Positions 39,935 to 47,849 of a DNA stretch of 60,000 nt are shown piece after piece; the stretch's first letter is position 1, and each line of letters opens with the position of its first letter. The translations under genes and the position numbers were made by a program. The notes below the pieces were generated by a model. That model was not told where the DNA came from. It searched no databases and saw only the letters and a list, made by a program, of their open reading frames with translations. Source of the stretch: Hydractinia symbiolongicarpus (Eukaryota > Cnidaria > Hydrozoa > Anthoathecata > Hydractiniidae); NCBI RefSeq assembly GCF_029227915.1, contig NC_079884.1, forward strand, positions 19,594,001 through 19,654,000, written 5' to 3'.

Positions 39935-40033
39935 GCCGGTATTGTTCTCTCCCTGCCACTAATGGCCCTGGCATTAGAGAATGAACGGAGGATTCAAGAC
40001 CTAGAGGATCGTCTTGATGCCTTAGAATCATAA
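39935..40033 (+). pseudogene. P4 small TM/coiled-coil protein, 3' part
   Basis: In the same frame as 25,797-25,859 once P2 and one TTTATA copy are removed. It completes the hydrophobic segment (AGIVLSLPLMALAL) and ends in a charged heptad-like helix with ERRIQDLEDRL before TAA at 40,031-40,033. The pre-insertion protein would be about 53 aa, a small single-pass membrane protein with a coiled-coil tail. No family recognised. Confidence 0.65.
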
Positions 40034-40038
40034 GATAA

Positions 40039-40170
40039 ATGGAACAATGCAAGGACTGCGAACGTATGTTGGATGTGTACGACAGATCTACCTGTGGTAA
40101 ATGGTAAAATGTTGTGCTGGTACTGCTACCAGGAATATATTACGTATAACGGGGGGTAGTTGTGTATGTG
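40039..40170 (+). pseudogene. P4 small Cys-rich (Zn) protein, frameshifted
   Basis: Starts MEQCKDCERMLDVYD and, after a frameshift near 40,105, continues MLCWYCYQEYITYNGG; matches the intact P3 protein at 43,056-43,211 with its CxxC pairs. Confidence 0.65.
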
Positions 40171-40215
40171 AGCAAGATGAAATCCTCAGAACCTGCTTGA
40201 ATTTCAATAAGCAAG

Positions 40216-40782
40216 ATGCTACAATTTGAGAATGAGATTGTCAACCCTAAATTATTCTACTCATTTGCTGCTAATTTTACAGACATCAACGATATCAACC
40301 TGGACTATCTAACAGTGTCAGATCCCATTCCTGCCAACGGAGGTAAGGATAATCGGTACATAGTGGGGTATCATACACGAGACCTCGCAGTAGCCCTCAG
40401 GGTAAAAACACCTAAAATCTGGTCCTCGCATGGGGTCACCCGGTACAACGCCAATGCTGTACCGGCGATGAGTCTTGATTTTGACAAGTACCCTGATTGG
40501 GTTGCGAAGTATCGCCAAACATGATCCAAAATCGAAGAGTTGATTTCTGATCAATTGACGACGGAGCCTGTGAAAAAAGAACGTTACGTGAACGCCAAGC
40601 TTAAATACGAAAAGGATGCAATCACAACTAAATTCCATGGTATGCCAGTACCCTATGATGAGCCCTGCCAAGTCAGTGCCATCCTAGCTATTTCATCTGT
40701 GTATGTGCAAGGCATAACTGCTACCCCCAGGTACATGTTGTGGAATGTCGATATAAGGACTTTAAAAAAGAATGGCTGCTGA
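40216..40782 (+). pseudogene. P4 ~190-aa protein of unknown function
   Basis: Homologous to 43,239-43,841 (P3). Shared blocks: LTVSDPIPANGGKDNRYIVG, LRVKTPKIWSSHG, AMSLDFDKYPDW, then after TGA at 40,522-40,524 LTTEPVKKERYVNAKLKYEK and TKFHGMPVPYDEPC. P3's copy also has a stop at about the same place, so the break may predate the copies or be coincidental. Confidence 0.6.
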
Positions 40783-40867
40783 GTGAGGATTAAAAACCAC
40801 ACATTTTATTAGCCTACAAGACCTATAAAATATATACAAAATTAAGGCTTATACTCAGGTGGAGGCT

Positions 40868-41496
40868 CTACGTAGCGCTTGCATACTGTACAGACTGAAG
40901 TTTTTTTAAAACATCTTGCCTCCCTTCTTCTCGACCTTTCGCAACTAGCTGGGCACGCTCCTGTTCATTAATGGCGTTAACGATCTGTTTAACACGTTGA
41001 CGTATCTGTTCCTTTAGCAGCATATACTTTTTATGTTCCTGTGTAATGAGGGTGAACTCATAGTCACTGTTGCTTTTAAGATATCGATTACAAAGTTAAG
41101 CTTCGTCTCCGCCAACAGCCTTATAGTCTCGTGTTTTTTGGATTTCACATCCAGCCTTTTTAAAGCGTTTCTCAGTCCGACCTGTCCGATTCCGACGGCA
41201 ATGGTGATACCCCCCATGGCAATACAGAGTGGAGCTCCGAAACCTGTGGCTAACGCCCCGATCCCAATGCTCGAGGTGATAATGCTGATACTCAGCAGTC
41301 CATGGTCACAATACCTCACCCAGGTCCCATGCATTTTAAACTTCTTTGCGAGTCTGTTCCGCTTTTTAATCTTATCTCGCAGGTACTTTTCAATCTCTCC
41401 GATCTTCCCAAGTCTATACTTTTAGCTTTCGTGGATAGTATCGTCCTCCGTAGGTGCACTTGGTAATTTCGGGTACAGCTTAGCTATGTCGCTCAT
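40868..41496 (-). pseudogene. P4 glycine-rich membrane protein
   Basis: Start at 41,496 (MSDIAKLYPKLPSAP). It has a stop near 41,425, then KFKMHGTWVRYCDHGLLSIS, a Gly/Ile/Ala-rich hydrophobic core (IGIGALATGFGAPLCIAMGG), RNALKRLDVKSKKHETIRLL and, after a frameshift near 41,080, the C-terminal charged helix ending QYASAT-stop at 40,868. Counterpart of P3 44,809-44,167. Confidence 0.7.
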
Positions 41497-41498
41497 CT

Positions 41499-42153
41499 TT
41501 ATTCTATGAGAATACACATTGTGATGCCGGTGAACGAAGCGTTCTTCTCATGGTGAAAATCATCCGTTAACATGAACTCGAGGCGATATGTCGCACCTTT
41601 CAGGGGTAGGTAGATTGGAGTGTCAAAACTCCAGGTCAGCATGTCCCCCCAGGCATCCAACTCCTTGGTGGGAAGCAAGGCCAGACTTTTAGACTTTTTA
41701 CCATCCAATAAGCAGTTGTCTTCATCCAACTGAGGGCAAACAAGTCTCAATCTTTGTTAAACGTCAGTCCTGTAGTATGCATCATAATCACCCTTCATAT
41801 AGTACTTTTTCGCGGGATCGTAGGTTAGGCCCAGGAGCTCTTGCAGTTGTCGATTCATCACCACCGAGTACCCGTCACTGACACGGAGCCTGCAGAGTCC
41901 ATTTTTCAAGACAAACAGTTTGATTTTATCATCTGCCTGACTGTTCATAATAGCCGCCAAATCCTCGATCCTGTACAGGCCGTTCAGGATCTCAATTCGA
42001 GTCACCCTCTGATCAGGCCCTATTTTACGTATGGTACAGGTTCAGCCACACGGGTCGAATACTGATGAATTTCAGAGCTATACGAGTGTCCTGCCCCAGG
42101 TAGTCCTCAAATATCGTAGGTTTTTCAATATCGGTAATGTAGAGTTATTTCAT
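41499..42153 (-). pseudogene. P4 putative minor capsid (penton) protein, several breaks
   Basis: Start at 42,153; the third codon is a stop (TAA) where P1 and P3 have Gln. Conserved LYITDIEKPTIF, GLYRIEDLAAIMNSQ, SDGYSVVMNRQLQELLGL, a stop at about 41,757, then RLVCPQLDEDNCLL, LLPTKELDAWGDML and FMLTDDFHHEKN. Reads as one gene over 41,499-42,153 with at least three lesions. Confidence 0.65.
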
Positions 42154-42176
42154 CCTTTTCTTAGAAGAAAAGGATG
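42151..42176. promoter_or_regulatory. Palindromic divergent start region, P4 (12-bp perfect arms)
   Basis: CATCCTTTTCTT and AAGAAAAGGATG are perfect inverted arms around AG. The outer triplets are the start codons of the putative penton (-) and FATxC (+) genes, leaving only 20 bases between them. The clearest of four such structures. Confidence 0.75.
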
Positions 42177-42698
42177 AACATGTACTCGTACAACCCCAAG
42201 GCAAAGTACAAATCCAATAGGGGAGAATGTGCACATGGTATCACGAGCCTTGAGCATCAGACATTCCCTGAGTTTACAAAATATGCTATAAAAATCCCTA
42301 CCAATTTGCTGATTGATCCGGTAAGGGTAGGCTGGACAGCACAAGCCCTGGACTACTGAAATATCCAGGTGAATTTCGCTACACATTGCGCAACGACGGA
42401 ATTAAGCATATCTGCCAAGCACATGACGGGTTCTGTACTCCTTGTCAACTCCATCTTCAAATTTCACGCGTATTATCATATGAGACGTTTATTGGCAAGA
42501 ATGAAGTTACCCATGCCGTATAACAACGGTTTTTCTCAGTATAAAAACCCCTACTCCACCTCAGGGTATGCACAAGTGTGTCGTGAATACGGTGCCGATC
42601 CTAATAGCCTGTACAAATTCAAGGCTGTCATGTCCTCATTGACAAATGGTAGATGGTGGCCCCAAGTCGACGGTGACTGGAGTAGTAGTAGGGAGTGA
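42174..42698 (+). pseudogene. P4 FATxC protein, truncated and broken
   Basis: Starts MNMYSYNPKAKYKSN; the frame fails near 42,250-42,360; the block LNFATHCATTELSISAKHM at about 42,366-42,425 replaces the usual C-A-T-S-A-C-G, so the second Cys and Gly are lost. YYHMRRLLARMKLPMP and SQYKNPYSTSGYAQVCREYG follow. It ends at about 42,698 at the P3 boundary. Confidence 0.65.
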
Positions 42699-42785
42699 AT
42701 ATATACAGGTTTTCGCTCCTTTCACACCTTCACCCCGTTCAAACCCCCACTAAAACGCTCCTCCACCACTCCTCCGCCAACCCCA

Positions 42786-42874
42786 TGACGTCACAACCAA
42801 AATCGGTAAATCCAACGGAATCCGAAAATTACCCCCAACAAAATCCGAAAACCGATAAACTTCAAGCATGCGCA
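42786..42874. promoter_or_regulatory. CRE-like and NRF1-like sites at P3 left end
   Basis: TGACGTCA at 42,786-42,793 and GCATGCGCA at 42,866-42,874, the same pair in the same order as at the P4 left end, with a longer spacer. The 42,700-43,055 stretch otherwise holds no gene. Confidence 0.35.
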
Positions 42875-43055
42875 CACGCCGATAGAAATAATCAACGAAA
42901 ATCTACGCATGTGCAATGAGTATAGGTAACTCCCATACTCAAAGCTCAACCGCGCTATTTGAGTAGGGAATAAAGATGTTCAAGAACCAGGAAATGTGCG
43001 GTTGTCCATTCAACCGCGACACTCGGTTTTATCCCAGACTTTCTCAAGATAAACG

Positions 43056-43211
43056 ATGAGATGTGATGACTGTGAAGCGACCCTCGACGACTACGACATA
43101 TGCTTGCAATGTCGACGGAGACTCATGATACGCGGCAAAATGCTCTGTTTGTCCTGCTACTACTTGTACATCACATACAACGGCGGAAGCTGTCCTTGCA
43201 CTAAACCCTAG
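43056..43211 (+). CDS. P3 small Cys-rich zinc-ribbon-like protein, 51 aa
   Basis: Too short for routine gene calling. ATG 43,056 gives MRCDDCEATLDDYDICLQCR, then RGKMLCLSCYYLYITYNGG and CPCTKP before TAG. Four Cys-x-x-Cys-type pairs (CDDC, CLQC, CLSC, CPC) suggest two zinc sites. P4 has a frameshifted copy at 40,039, so the gene is conserved and real. Role unknown; could be a transcription or DNA-binding factor. Confidence 0.7.
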   Translation: MRCDDCEATLDDYDICLQCRRRLMIRGKMLCLSCYYLYITYNGGSCPCTKP

Positions 43212-43238
43212 TTGAAGTCTCGCATCTACAATAAAAAC

Positions 43239-43841
43239 ATGTTCAAATTCGATGACAAACCTGTTAAATCAAGGGAATTTTACACCAAAGCGAAACCATT
43301 AAATATCGAAGAAGTGAACGTTGAAAACCTAGCACTAAGCGACCCTATTCCAGCAAACAAGGGCAAAGACGAACGCTTCGTGATGGCCTATCAAAACGGC
43401 GACAAGCTAGCTCCTTTACTGCTCAAGACACCCCAAAAGATCTATTCCAATGGTGCCTCCTGTTATTCGATCACCATGTCCTTTGACTTGGCTAGCCATC
43501 CCTAGTGGTTAGAAAAATATGAGGAAATACTGACCAAGGTGGAGTCTCTCGAGGGTCATTGCTTCACTAATTCTCCTGTGAAAAAAGGGCGATACCTCAA
43601 TACCAAGCTGAAGGAGTGGGAGGGCAAAATCAAAACCAATTTCCACAAGAAAGGGGTACCCGGAAGCTGCGAGTGTAAGGCTATCATCAAACCCGCCAGC
43701 ATCTACAAGCAAGGTGAAAACTACTACCTCCAGACCTACCTTGAGGAGTGCAAATATAAGGATGTCGAGTTTTACGGTACCTGCTACCTTAGCTACTCTG
43801 ACGACAACGACGACGACGAAGCTTTTTTCGTACTGAACTAG
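43239..43841 (+). pseudogene. P3 ~200-aa protein of unknown function, one stop
   Basis: ATG 43,239 gives MFKFDDKPVKSREFY; blocks LALSDPIPANKGKDERFVMA and LLLKTPQKIYSNGASCY precede TAG at 43,503-43,505; the same segment continues, in another frame, with VESLEGHCFTNSPVKKGRYL, KIKTNFHKKG, ASIYKQGENYYLQTYLEECK and an acidic tail (DDNDDDEAFF). Early position and an acidic C-terminus recall single-stranded-DNA-binding proteins of DNA viruses, but there is no motif to prove that. Confidence 0.6.
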
Positions 43842-43874
43842 GCTATGCGAGGTTTGGTGTGTTGATCAACAAAC

Positions 43875-44123
43875 ATGAACGACGTTAAAGAAAAGGTCCG
43901 TAACTACTCCACTATGAATAAACCCGACCTTATCGAGGCAATCCGAAATGTCAAGTACCTAGATGCTTCGACACAAACTGACGGTCCCTTTTGTGAGCCT
44001 TGTACTCTCCTCGCATGGCGGAAGAACCTCGAGCAATACTCGAGAGAACTGCTTAGACGTGTCGTGTATGATGGAAGTCTAGTCATCGATTATGATACTG
44101 AAGAGCTTCTCGAAATAGTCTAG
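43875..44123 (+). CDS. P3 small protein, 82 aa, ASTQTD patch
   Basis: ATG 43,875, MNDVKEKVRNYSTMNKPDLI followed by an ASTQTD patch, two Cys (FCEPC) and an acidic C-terminus ending YDTEELLEIV. The NKPDLIEAIR helix resembles the second helix of SAP/Rho-N motifs; P2's 35,230-35,541 protein has a similar VATQTD patch and IDLDT region, so they may be homologous. The stop lies inside a hairpin stem. Confidence 0.6.
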   Translation: MNDVKEKVRNYSTMNKPDLIEAIRNVKYLDASTQTDGPFCEPCTLLAWRKNLEQYSRELLRRVVYDGSLVIDYDTEELLEIV

Positions 44124-44143
44124 TATGTTGAACGACATATTAG
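44120..44143. terminator. 3'-end hairpin at the P3 small-protein stop
   Basis: CTAGTATGT and ACATATTAG form a 9-bp stem (one G-T pair) with a 6-base loop; the stop codon TAG is in the left arm. It sits between convergent genes ending at 44,123 (+) and 44,167 (-). Confidence 0.6.
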
Positions 44144-44166
44144 ACTCCGTTAGCGGGTGAAGCTTC

Positions 44167-44809
44167 TAAGTACCGCTGACATGCTGCACAGATTGAAGTT
44201 TTTTCATAAGCTCCTCCTTGGCTTCCTCACGACCTTGCGCGACCAATTGCTGACGTTCCCGTTCGTTAAGAGATTCTACGATTTTGCGCGTTCGTTGCCG
44301 AACTTGCTCCTTCAGGAGCATATATTTGCTCCTTTCCTTCAAATCAAGCTGAACTCGTAATCATTAATTCTCCCATTTTCCACGGCTTTCGAGATCAAAT
44401 CAACGACAGAGTTGAGCTTAGTCTCCGCCAGTTGCCTGATACTCTCAAGCTTTTTGCTCTTGACATCGGGTCTTTTTCCAGTATTCCGTAGGCCCGCTTG
44501 CACCAACCCTACGGCGATCGTAATCCCTCCCATAGCTACGGCCAGAGGTACACCGATCCCGGATAACATACTACCGATACCGACACCTGAAGTGATAACG
44601 CTTACCGCTGGTAACCCGTGATCAGTATATCGAACCCACATACCATGCATCTTGCACTTCTTAGCGAGCTTGTCCAGCTCTTTAATCACAGCTCGCAAGT
44701 ACTGCTCGACCTCTTCAATTTTCTTAATTCTATACACTTGACTTTCCTCCGGCTCCTCATCAGGAGCACTCGGTGATAAGCTCGGATAAAGCTTAGTAAT
44801 CTCGCTCAC
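44167..44809 (-). pseudogene. P3 glycine-rich membrane protein, one frameshift
   Basis: ATG 44,809 gives MSEITKLYPSLSPSAPDEEP; then VYRIKKIEEVEQYLRAVIKE (helix), KMHGMWVRYTDHGLPAVSVI, a Gly/Val-rich hydrophobic hairpin GIGSMLSGIGVPLAVAMGGI plus TIAVGLVQAGL, and a charged helix. The frame shifts near 44,345 before the C-terminal RSKYMLLKEQVRQRTRKIVE helix; ends at 44,167. The GxxxG-rich hydrophobic centre could be pore-like or membrane-inserting. It starts 3 bases after the putative penton stop, so the two are probably co-transcribed. Confidence 0.7.
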
Positions 44810-44811
44810 AT

Positions 44812-45466
44812 TTATTTTATGAGCAAGTGCATGGTAATTCCATCAAACTAGACATTTTATCGTGGTGATACTCGTCCGTTAACATAAACTCCAGCTCGCC
44901 CGTGGAGCCTTTTAAAAGGAGGTACGCAGGTTTATCAAAACTCCAAGTAAGCATATCGCCCCAAGTAGTCTCCTTTGTTGGAAGAAGGGCTAGTATCTTC
45001 GACCACTTCCCGTTAAGCAGACATTCTCTTTCGTCTAGCTGGGAGCATACGAGTCTCAACCGCTGGTACACACCAGTCCTGTACCGGCCATTATAGTTGC
45101 CCATAGGGTACGGTCCATCGCTCTCTAAAGTCCATCCCATAATATCCCGCAGTGGTTTATCAATTTCTACAATATAACCGTCGTTAACCCGAAGCCTACA
45201 CCATCCGTTCCTCAGAACGAACAGCCGGATCGTGTTCCCTGCTTGACTGTTGACTATACTCGCGAGATCCTCGATTCGATACAGACCTTTTTCGATCTTG
45301 ATATCTTGGGTAGACCCAGTTTTTTTATGGTGAACTTACTCTTGATGAAGAGGTTTAGCCACGTTGCTCGGATACTGATTAACTTTAAAGCGATCCTAGT
45401 TTTCTCCTCTAGATGAGGCCTAAATATCTTTGACTTATCGACATCCGTAATATACAGTTGCTTCAT
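44812..45466 (-). pseudogene. P3 putative minor capsid (penton) protein, two frameshifts
   Basis: ATG 45,466, MKQLYITDVDKSKIFRPHLE, IALKLISIRATWLNLF; frameshift near 45,305; then CRLRVNDGYIVEIDKPLRDI, RLRLVCSQLDERECLLNGKW, DMLTWSFDKPAYLLLKGSTG and LEFMLTDEYHHDK; a second frameshift near 44,850 precedes the normal GITMHLLIK end at 44,812. See the P1 and P2 entries for the basis of the penton assignment. Confidence 0.65.
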
Positions 45467-45488
45467 GTTTTCTTCTAGAAGAAACAGG
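45464..45488. promoter_or_regulatory. Palindromic divergent start region, P3
   Basis: The core TTTCTTCTAGAAGAAA (45,469-45,484) is a perfect 16-bp palindrome. The left end is CATG, where the putative penton start on the - strand (45,466-45,464) and an ATG on the + strand (45,465-45,467) overlap. The right end is CAGG at 45,485-45,488: the ancestral FATxC ATG became AGG. Removing one inserted T and that change would restore a symmetric structure like those in P1 and P4. Confidence 0.65.
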
Positions 45489-46190
45489 AACATTTACCGG
45501 TATAACCCAAAAGCAAAGTACTCGCCTAACCACGGCAGATATCTCGAGAGAATCAAGAGCGAGGACCTCTACTCCCAATCCATCCCTATCAATGTAAAGG
45601 GGTCCTCGTTTACGGCAAAATTCCCCAACATCTTCCTCGATTATGAATTCCAATCCAGTGCAGTGCTTGATGTCTGGAGTCATGATCCATTTAGTCTCTG
45701 GTCTACTCAGCTTGATTTTGCCACATACTGCGCAACTTCCGCTTGCGGCATTTCAATGCAGCATCTGACTTCCTCCTTGCCTCTTGTTCGTGCCGTCTAC
45801 CTCATCCACGTCTACTTCCAGTTTCGTATAATTCTGGAAGATCTCGACATTCCTCTACCGGGCTCCGATAGGTTCCGCCGTCTGAACAACCCCTTCAACA
45901 TGCAAAAATTCTGGCAACTGGCACGTGAATTCGGTGTAAGTGCTAGCGAGAGCGTATGGAGGAACGAAACCCTCTTCAGTAGTTGGCAAGCTATTCGTAA
46001 AGACTATCCCGGCTTGGGTCCTAGCTATTTCGACAAAGACTCTTGGAGTCGATGGATCCTCGAAACCTCTCAAGGCCTCACACGTATCGGTATAGAGCGG
46101 CTACGATTTTACCTCATACTTCAGAGCCAAGCCAATGCGAAATCATCGGCAACCAAGGCAGTTCGATCGACGCACAACGCCTCTATTTGA
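45465..46190 (+). CDS. P3 FATxC conserved Polinton protein, about 235-241 aa
   Basis: The open frame uses ATG 45,465, which adds seven residues; by comparison with P4 the ancestral start was at 45,486 and has mutated to AGG. Conserved blocks: IYRYNPKAKYSPNHG, AKFPNIFLDYEFQS, PFSLWSTQLDFATYCATSAC then GISMQHL, VRAVYLIHVYFQFRIIL, LNNPFNMQKFWQLAREFG, WRNETLFSSWQAIRKDYPG and TSQGLTRIGIERLRFYLIL. It is open throughout, unlike its neighbours. Found in every copy next to the membrane-tail gene and head to head with the putative penton; not assignable to a known family, and probably structural. Confidence 0.8.
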   Translation: MFSSRRNRNIYRYNPKAKYSPNHGRYLERIKSEDLYSQSIPINVKGSSFTAKFPNIFLDYEFQSSAVLDVWSHDPFSLWSTQLDFATYCATSACGISMQHLTSSLPLVRAVYLIHVYFQFRIILEDLDIPLPGSDRFRRLNNPFNMQKFWQLAREFGVSASESVWRNETLFSSWQAIRKDYPGLGPSYFDKDSWSRWILETSQGLTRIGIERLRFYLILQSQANAKSSATKAVRSTHNASI

Positions 46191-46581
46191 CAACTTTAGA
46201 AGATCTCATCATCAGACCTACAAACACAGGTAAGGAAATCAGCGAGTTTCAAAATGTGCTAAAGTACGATTATAGCGTTGCTCATGGGGTATATATGATA
46301 ACCAGCGACATGTGCCTCCACAATGGATATATATATTTCACGAACACAATCCTCATCATTAAGGACTATTTCAGCATCGGCGTTAACCCGAAGATTGACA
46401 CCCAAGATGCCGGCCGCAGCACCAACCTTCACCACTCCTCCTTCAATGGAGGCGAAGAAAACCACACTTCGTCAAGATATCAGGGGTGATGCCCCCCAAG
46501 GGACAGCACGAGGATACCAAGGCCACCTTGGTTAAGGTAGGTGTAGGCCTCATCCTAGCCTTACATTTGTTGAAGGCCTAG
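46187..46581 (+). pseudogene. P3 membrane-tail protein, frameshifted
   Basis: Overlaps the end of FATxC; a TTG stands where P2 has ATG. Conserved TTLEDLIIRP, KEISEFQNVLKYDYSVAHGV, YMITSDMCLHNG, NTILIIKDYFSIGVNPKID; the frame then shifts near 46,430, and the hydrophobic tail TLVKVGVGLILALHLLKA ends at TAG 46,579-46,581, directly before a hairpin. Confidence 0.65.
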
Positions 46582-46607
46582 TCTAGTATGTTCGTCAATA
46601 TACTAGA
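46582..46607. terminator. 3'-end hairpin between convergent P3 genes
   Basis: TCTAGTAT and ATACTAGA form a perfect 8-bp stem with a 10-base loop between the membrane-tail stop (46,581) and the convergent coiled-coil/membrane stop (46,611). P1 has an unrelated sequence forming a 9-bp stem at the homologous place. Confidence 0.65.
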
Positions 46608-46610
46608 TCT

Positions 46611-47558
46611 CTACGACATGCTTTCCCTCTTCTTTCTCCCAACGTAGGCCACGAAAAAAGCAGCTACGGCAGCTAAAGCCAAGTACTTTGCCACGACTTC
46701 CACAATTTTCGCGACAACTCTGAAAAAGAACGAGACCACGCTGCCAATGACCCATGGCAAAGCTACACCCGCTTTCCCTGCTAGATACCTCAGAAATCTC
46801 CCGAGTCTTTCAAGCTGCCTTTCCACGAACCCCTTGCCACTACCAGTACTTCCTCCAGATACAGCGGGTCCTTCTCCACCTGCAGTAACTGCTAGCACGA
46901 TGGTGGAGATCAATAGACCAACAGCCGATATTATACTAACGATGGTCAAGCCTTGTTCCTTGAATAAGATTTTTAGCTCGAGGTCGAGTCCTCTTCTTCC
47001 ACGCACCGTAAAGGTCTGCTTATCCCGGTCAAAGGAAGTATCGATCAAGCTCTCCGTGTCATCTAAGACGTTCTCGAGCAGCGGCATCATCTCGATATCG
47101 TTGGCCATTTCCTCGATATTATCCAATTCGTTCATAAGTTTCTGAGCCGCTGCCCTACTACCCTTGTGTGGTGTGATATAGCCGTCGAAACCCATGGCTC
47201 GCAAGCGACCGGCACCTAACCTCCTCCGTATCTTGACAATGCTCCTGAGTTCACCATTCTTGCGCGTTACCTCCACACCATCGTAAAGAAGCTGGTTCCC
47301 TCTCGATTCAAACTCGTTGTAGTATCTAGCGCTCGGCTCCCCCAGCTCATCACCAAGAGCCTCGTAAAGGCTATCAACTTTTGATCTTAGAAGCTGTTGC
47401 CTTGCCGTGAAACCTAGTTGCCCCATGCCTCGTATAATGCTGGAGGGTGTAGTGGTGGACCCAGCAATGTCCTCAGGTCTACTGAACTCCTCGGGTTCGT
47501 CTGGAATATTCTCCTCTGGCGTAAAGTCGTCTCCTTCGTATATTGGATTTAATGGCAT
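46611..47558 (-). CDS. P3 coiled-coil/membrane protein, intact 315 aa
   Basis: ATG 47,558, MPLNPIYEGDDFTPEENIPD. Acidic N-terminus, RSKVDSLYEALGDELGEPSA, then RLGAGRLRAMGFDGY and a helical region (AQKLMNELDNIEEMANDIEM, about residues 135-160), GLDLELKILFKEQGLTIVSI leading into a TM helix (about 205-225), a Gly/Ser-rich loop, the amphipathic GFVERQLERLGRFLRYLAGK helix, GVALPWVIGSVVSFFF and a final hydrophobic KYLALAAVAAFFVAYVG before a basic tail GRKKRESMS. Similar layout in P1 and P2. Probable virion membrane protein; function inferred from architecture only. Confidence 0.8.
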   Translation of the reverse strand: MPLNPIYEGDDFTPEENIPDEPEEFSRPEDIAGSTTTPSSIIRGMGQLGFTARQQLLRSKVDSLYEALGDELGEPSARYYNEFESRGNQLLYDGVEVTRKNGELRSIVKIRRRLGAGRLRAMGFDGYITPHKGSRAAAQKLMNELDNIEEMANDIEMMPLLENVLDDTESLIDTSFDRDKQTFTVRGRRGLDLELKILFKEQGLTIVSIISAVGLLISTIVLAVTAGGEGPAVSGGSTGSGKGFVERQLERLGRFLRYLAGKAGVALPWVIGSVVSFFFRVVAKIVEVVAKYLALAAVAAFFVAYVGRKKRESMS

Positions 47559-47589
47559 TTATTCAACAGCAAAGTCCCTACTAATAAAC

Positions 47590-47826
47590 ATGTACGGAAC
47601 CAAACTTGATCCTCACAAGGAAGTCAAGACGATGCTTGCCATGAAAGGCAAGAAGCAGCGCGTAAAAGTCTCTTACGTACCCAGTACGATCAACCAGAAC
47701 GAAGACCTGTACATCGATCTCCCAAATATGGGTCAGGACGATATAATTTTCTTCGGCTCTCTCAAGATTCTCTTCAACCTGGAGCTCGCTGGAACAAACA
47801 CCAAGCGCACAATCATCAGCAACATT
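47590..47826 (+). pseudogene. P3 major capsid protein, 5' part before LINE2
   Basis: ATG 47,590, MYGTKLDPHKEVKTMLAMKG, INQNEDLYIDLPNMGQDDII, LAGTNTKRTIISNI. LINE2 interrupts it after the ACATT at 47,822-47,826; the same frame resumes at 53,215. In P2 the matching sequence runs through without interruption. Confidence 0.85.
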
Positions 47827-47849
47827 ATAATAAGAGAAAAGTTTCAACA

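Larger units (their letters stand above)
25640..42698 (+). mobile_element. Polinton copy P4 (P3-type), interrupted by P2
   Basis: P4 sequence lies at 25,640-25,859 and 39,929-42,698, with P2 between. Gene order TM/coiled-coil protein, Zn protein, 200-aa unknown, glycine-rich membrane protein, putative penton, FATxC matches P3. It ends inside the FATxC gene at about 42,698, where P3 begins, so P4 is 3'-truncated. All of its genes are damaged. Confidence 0.8.
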
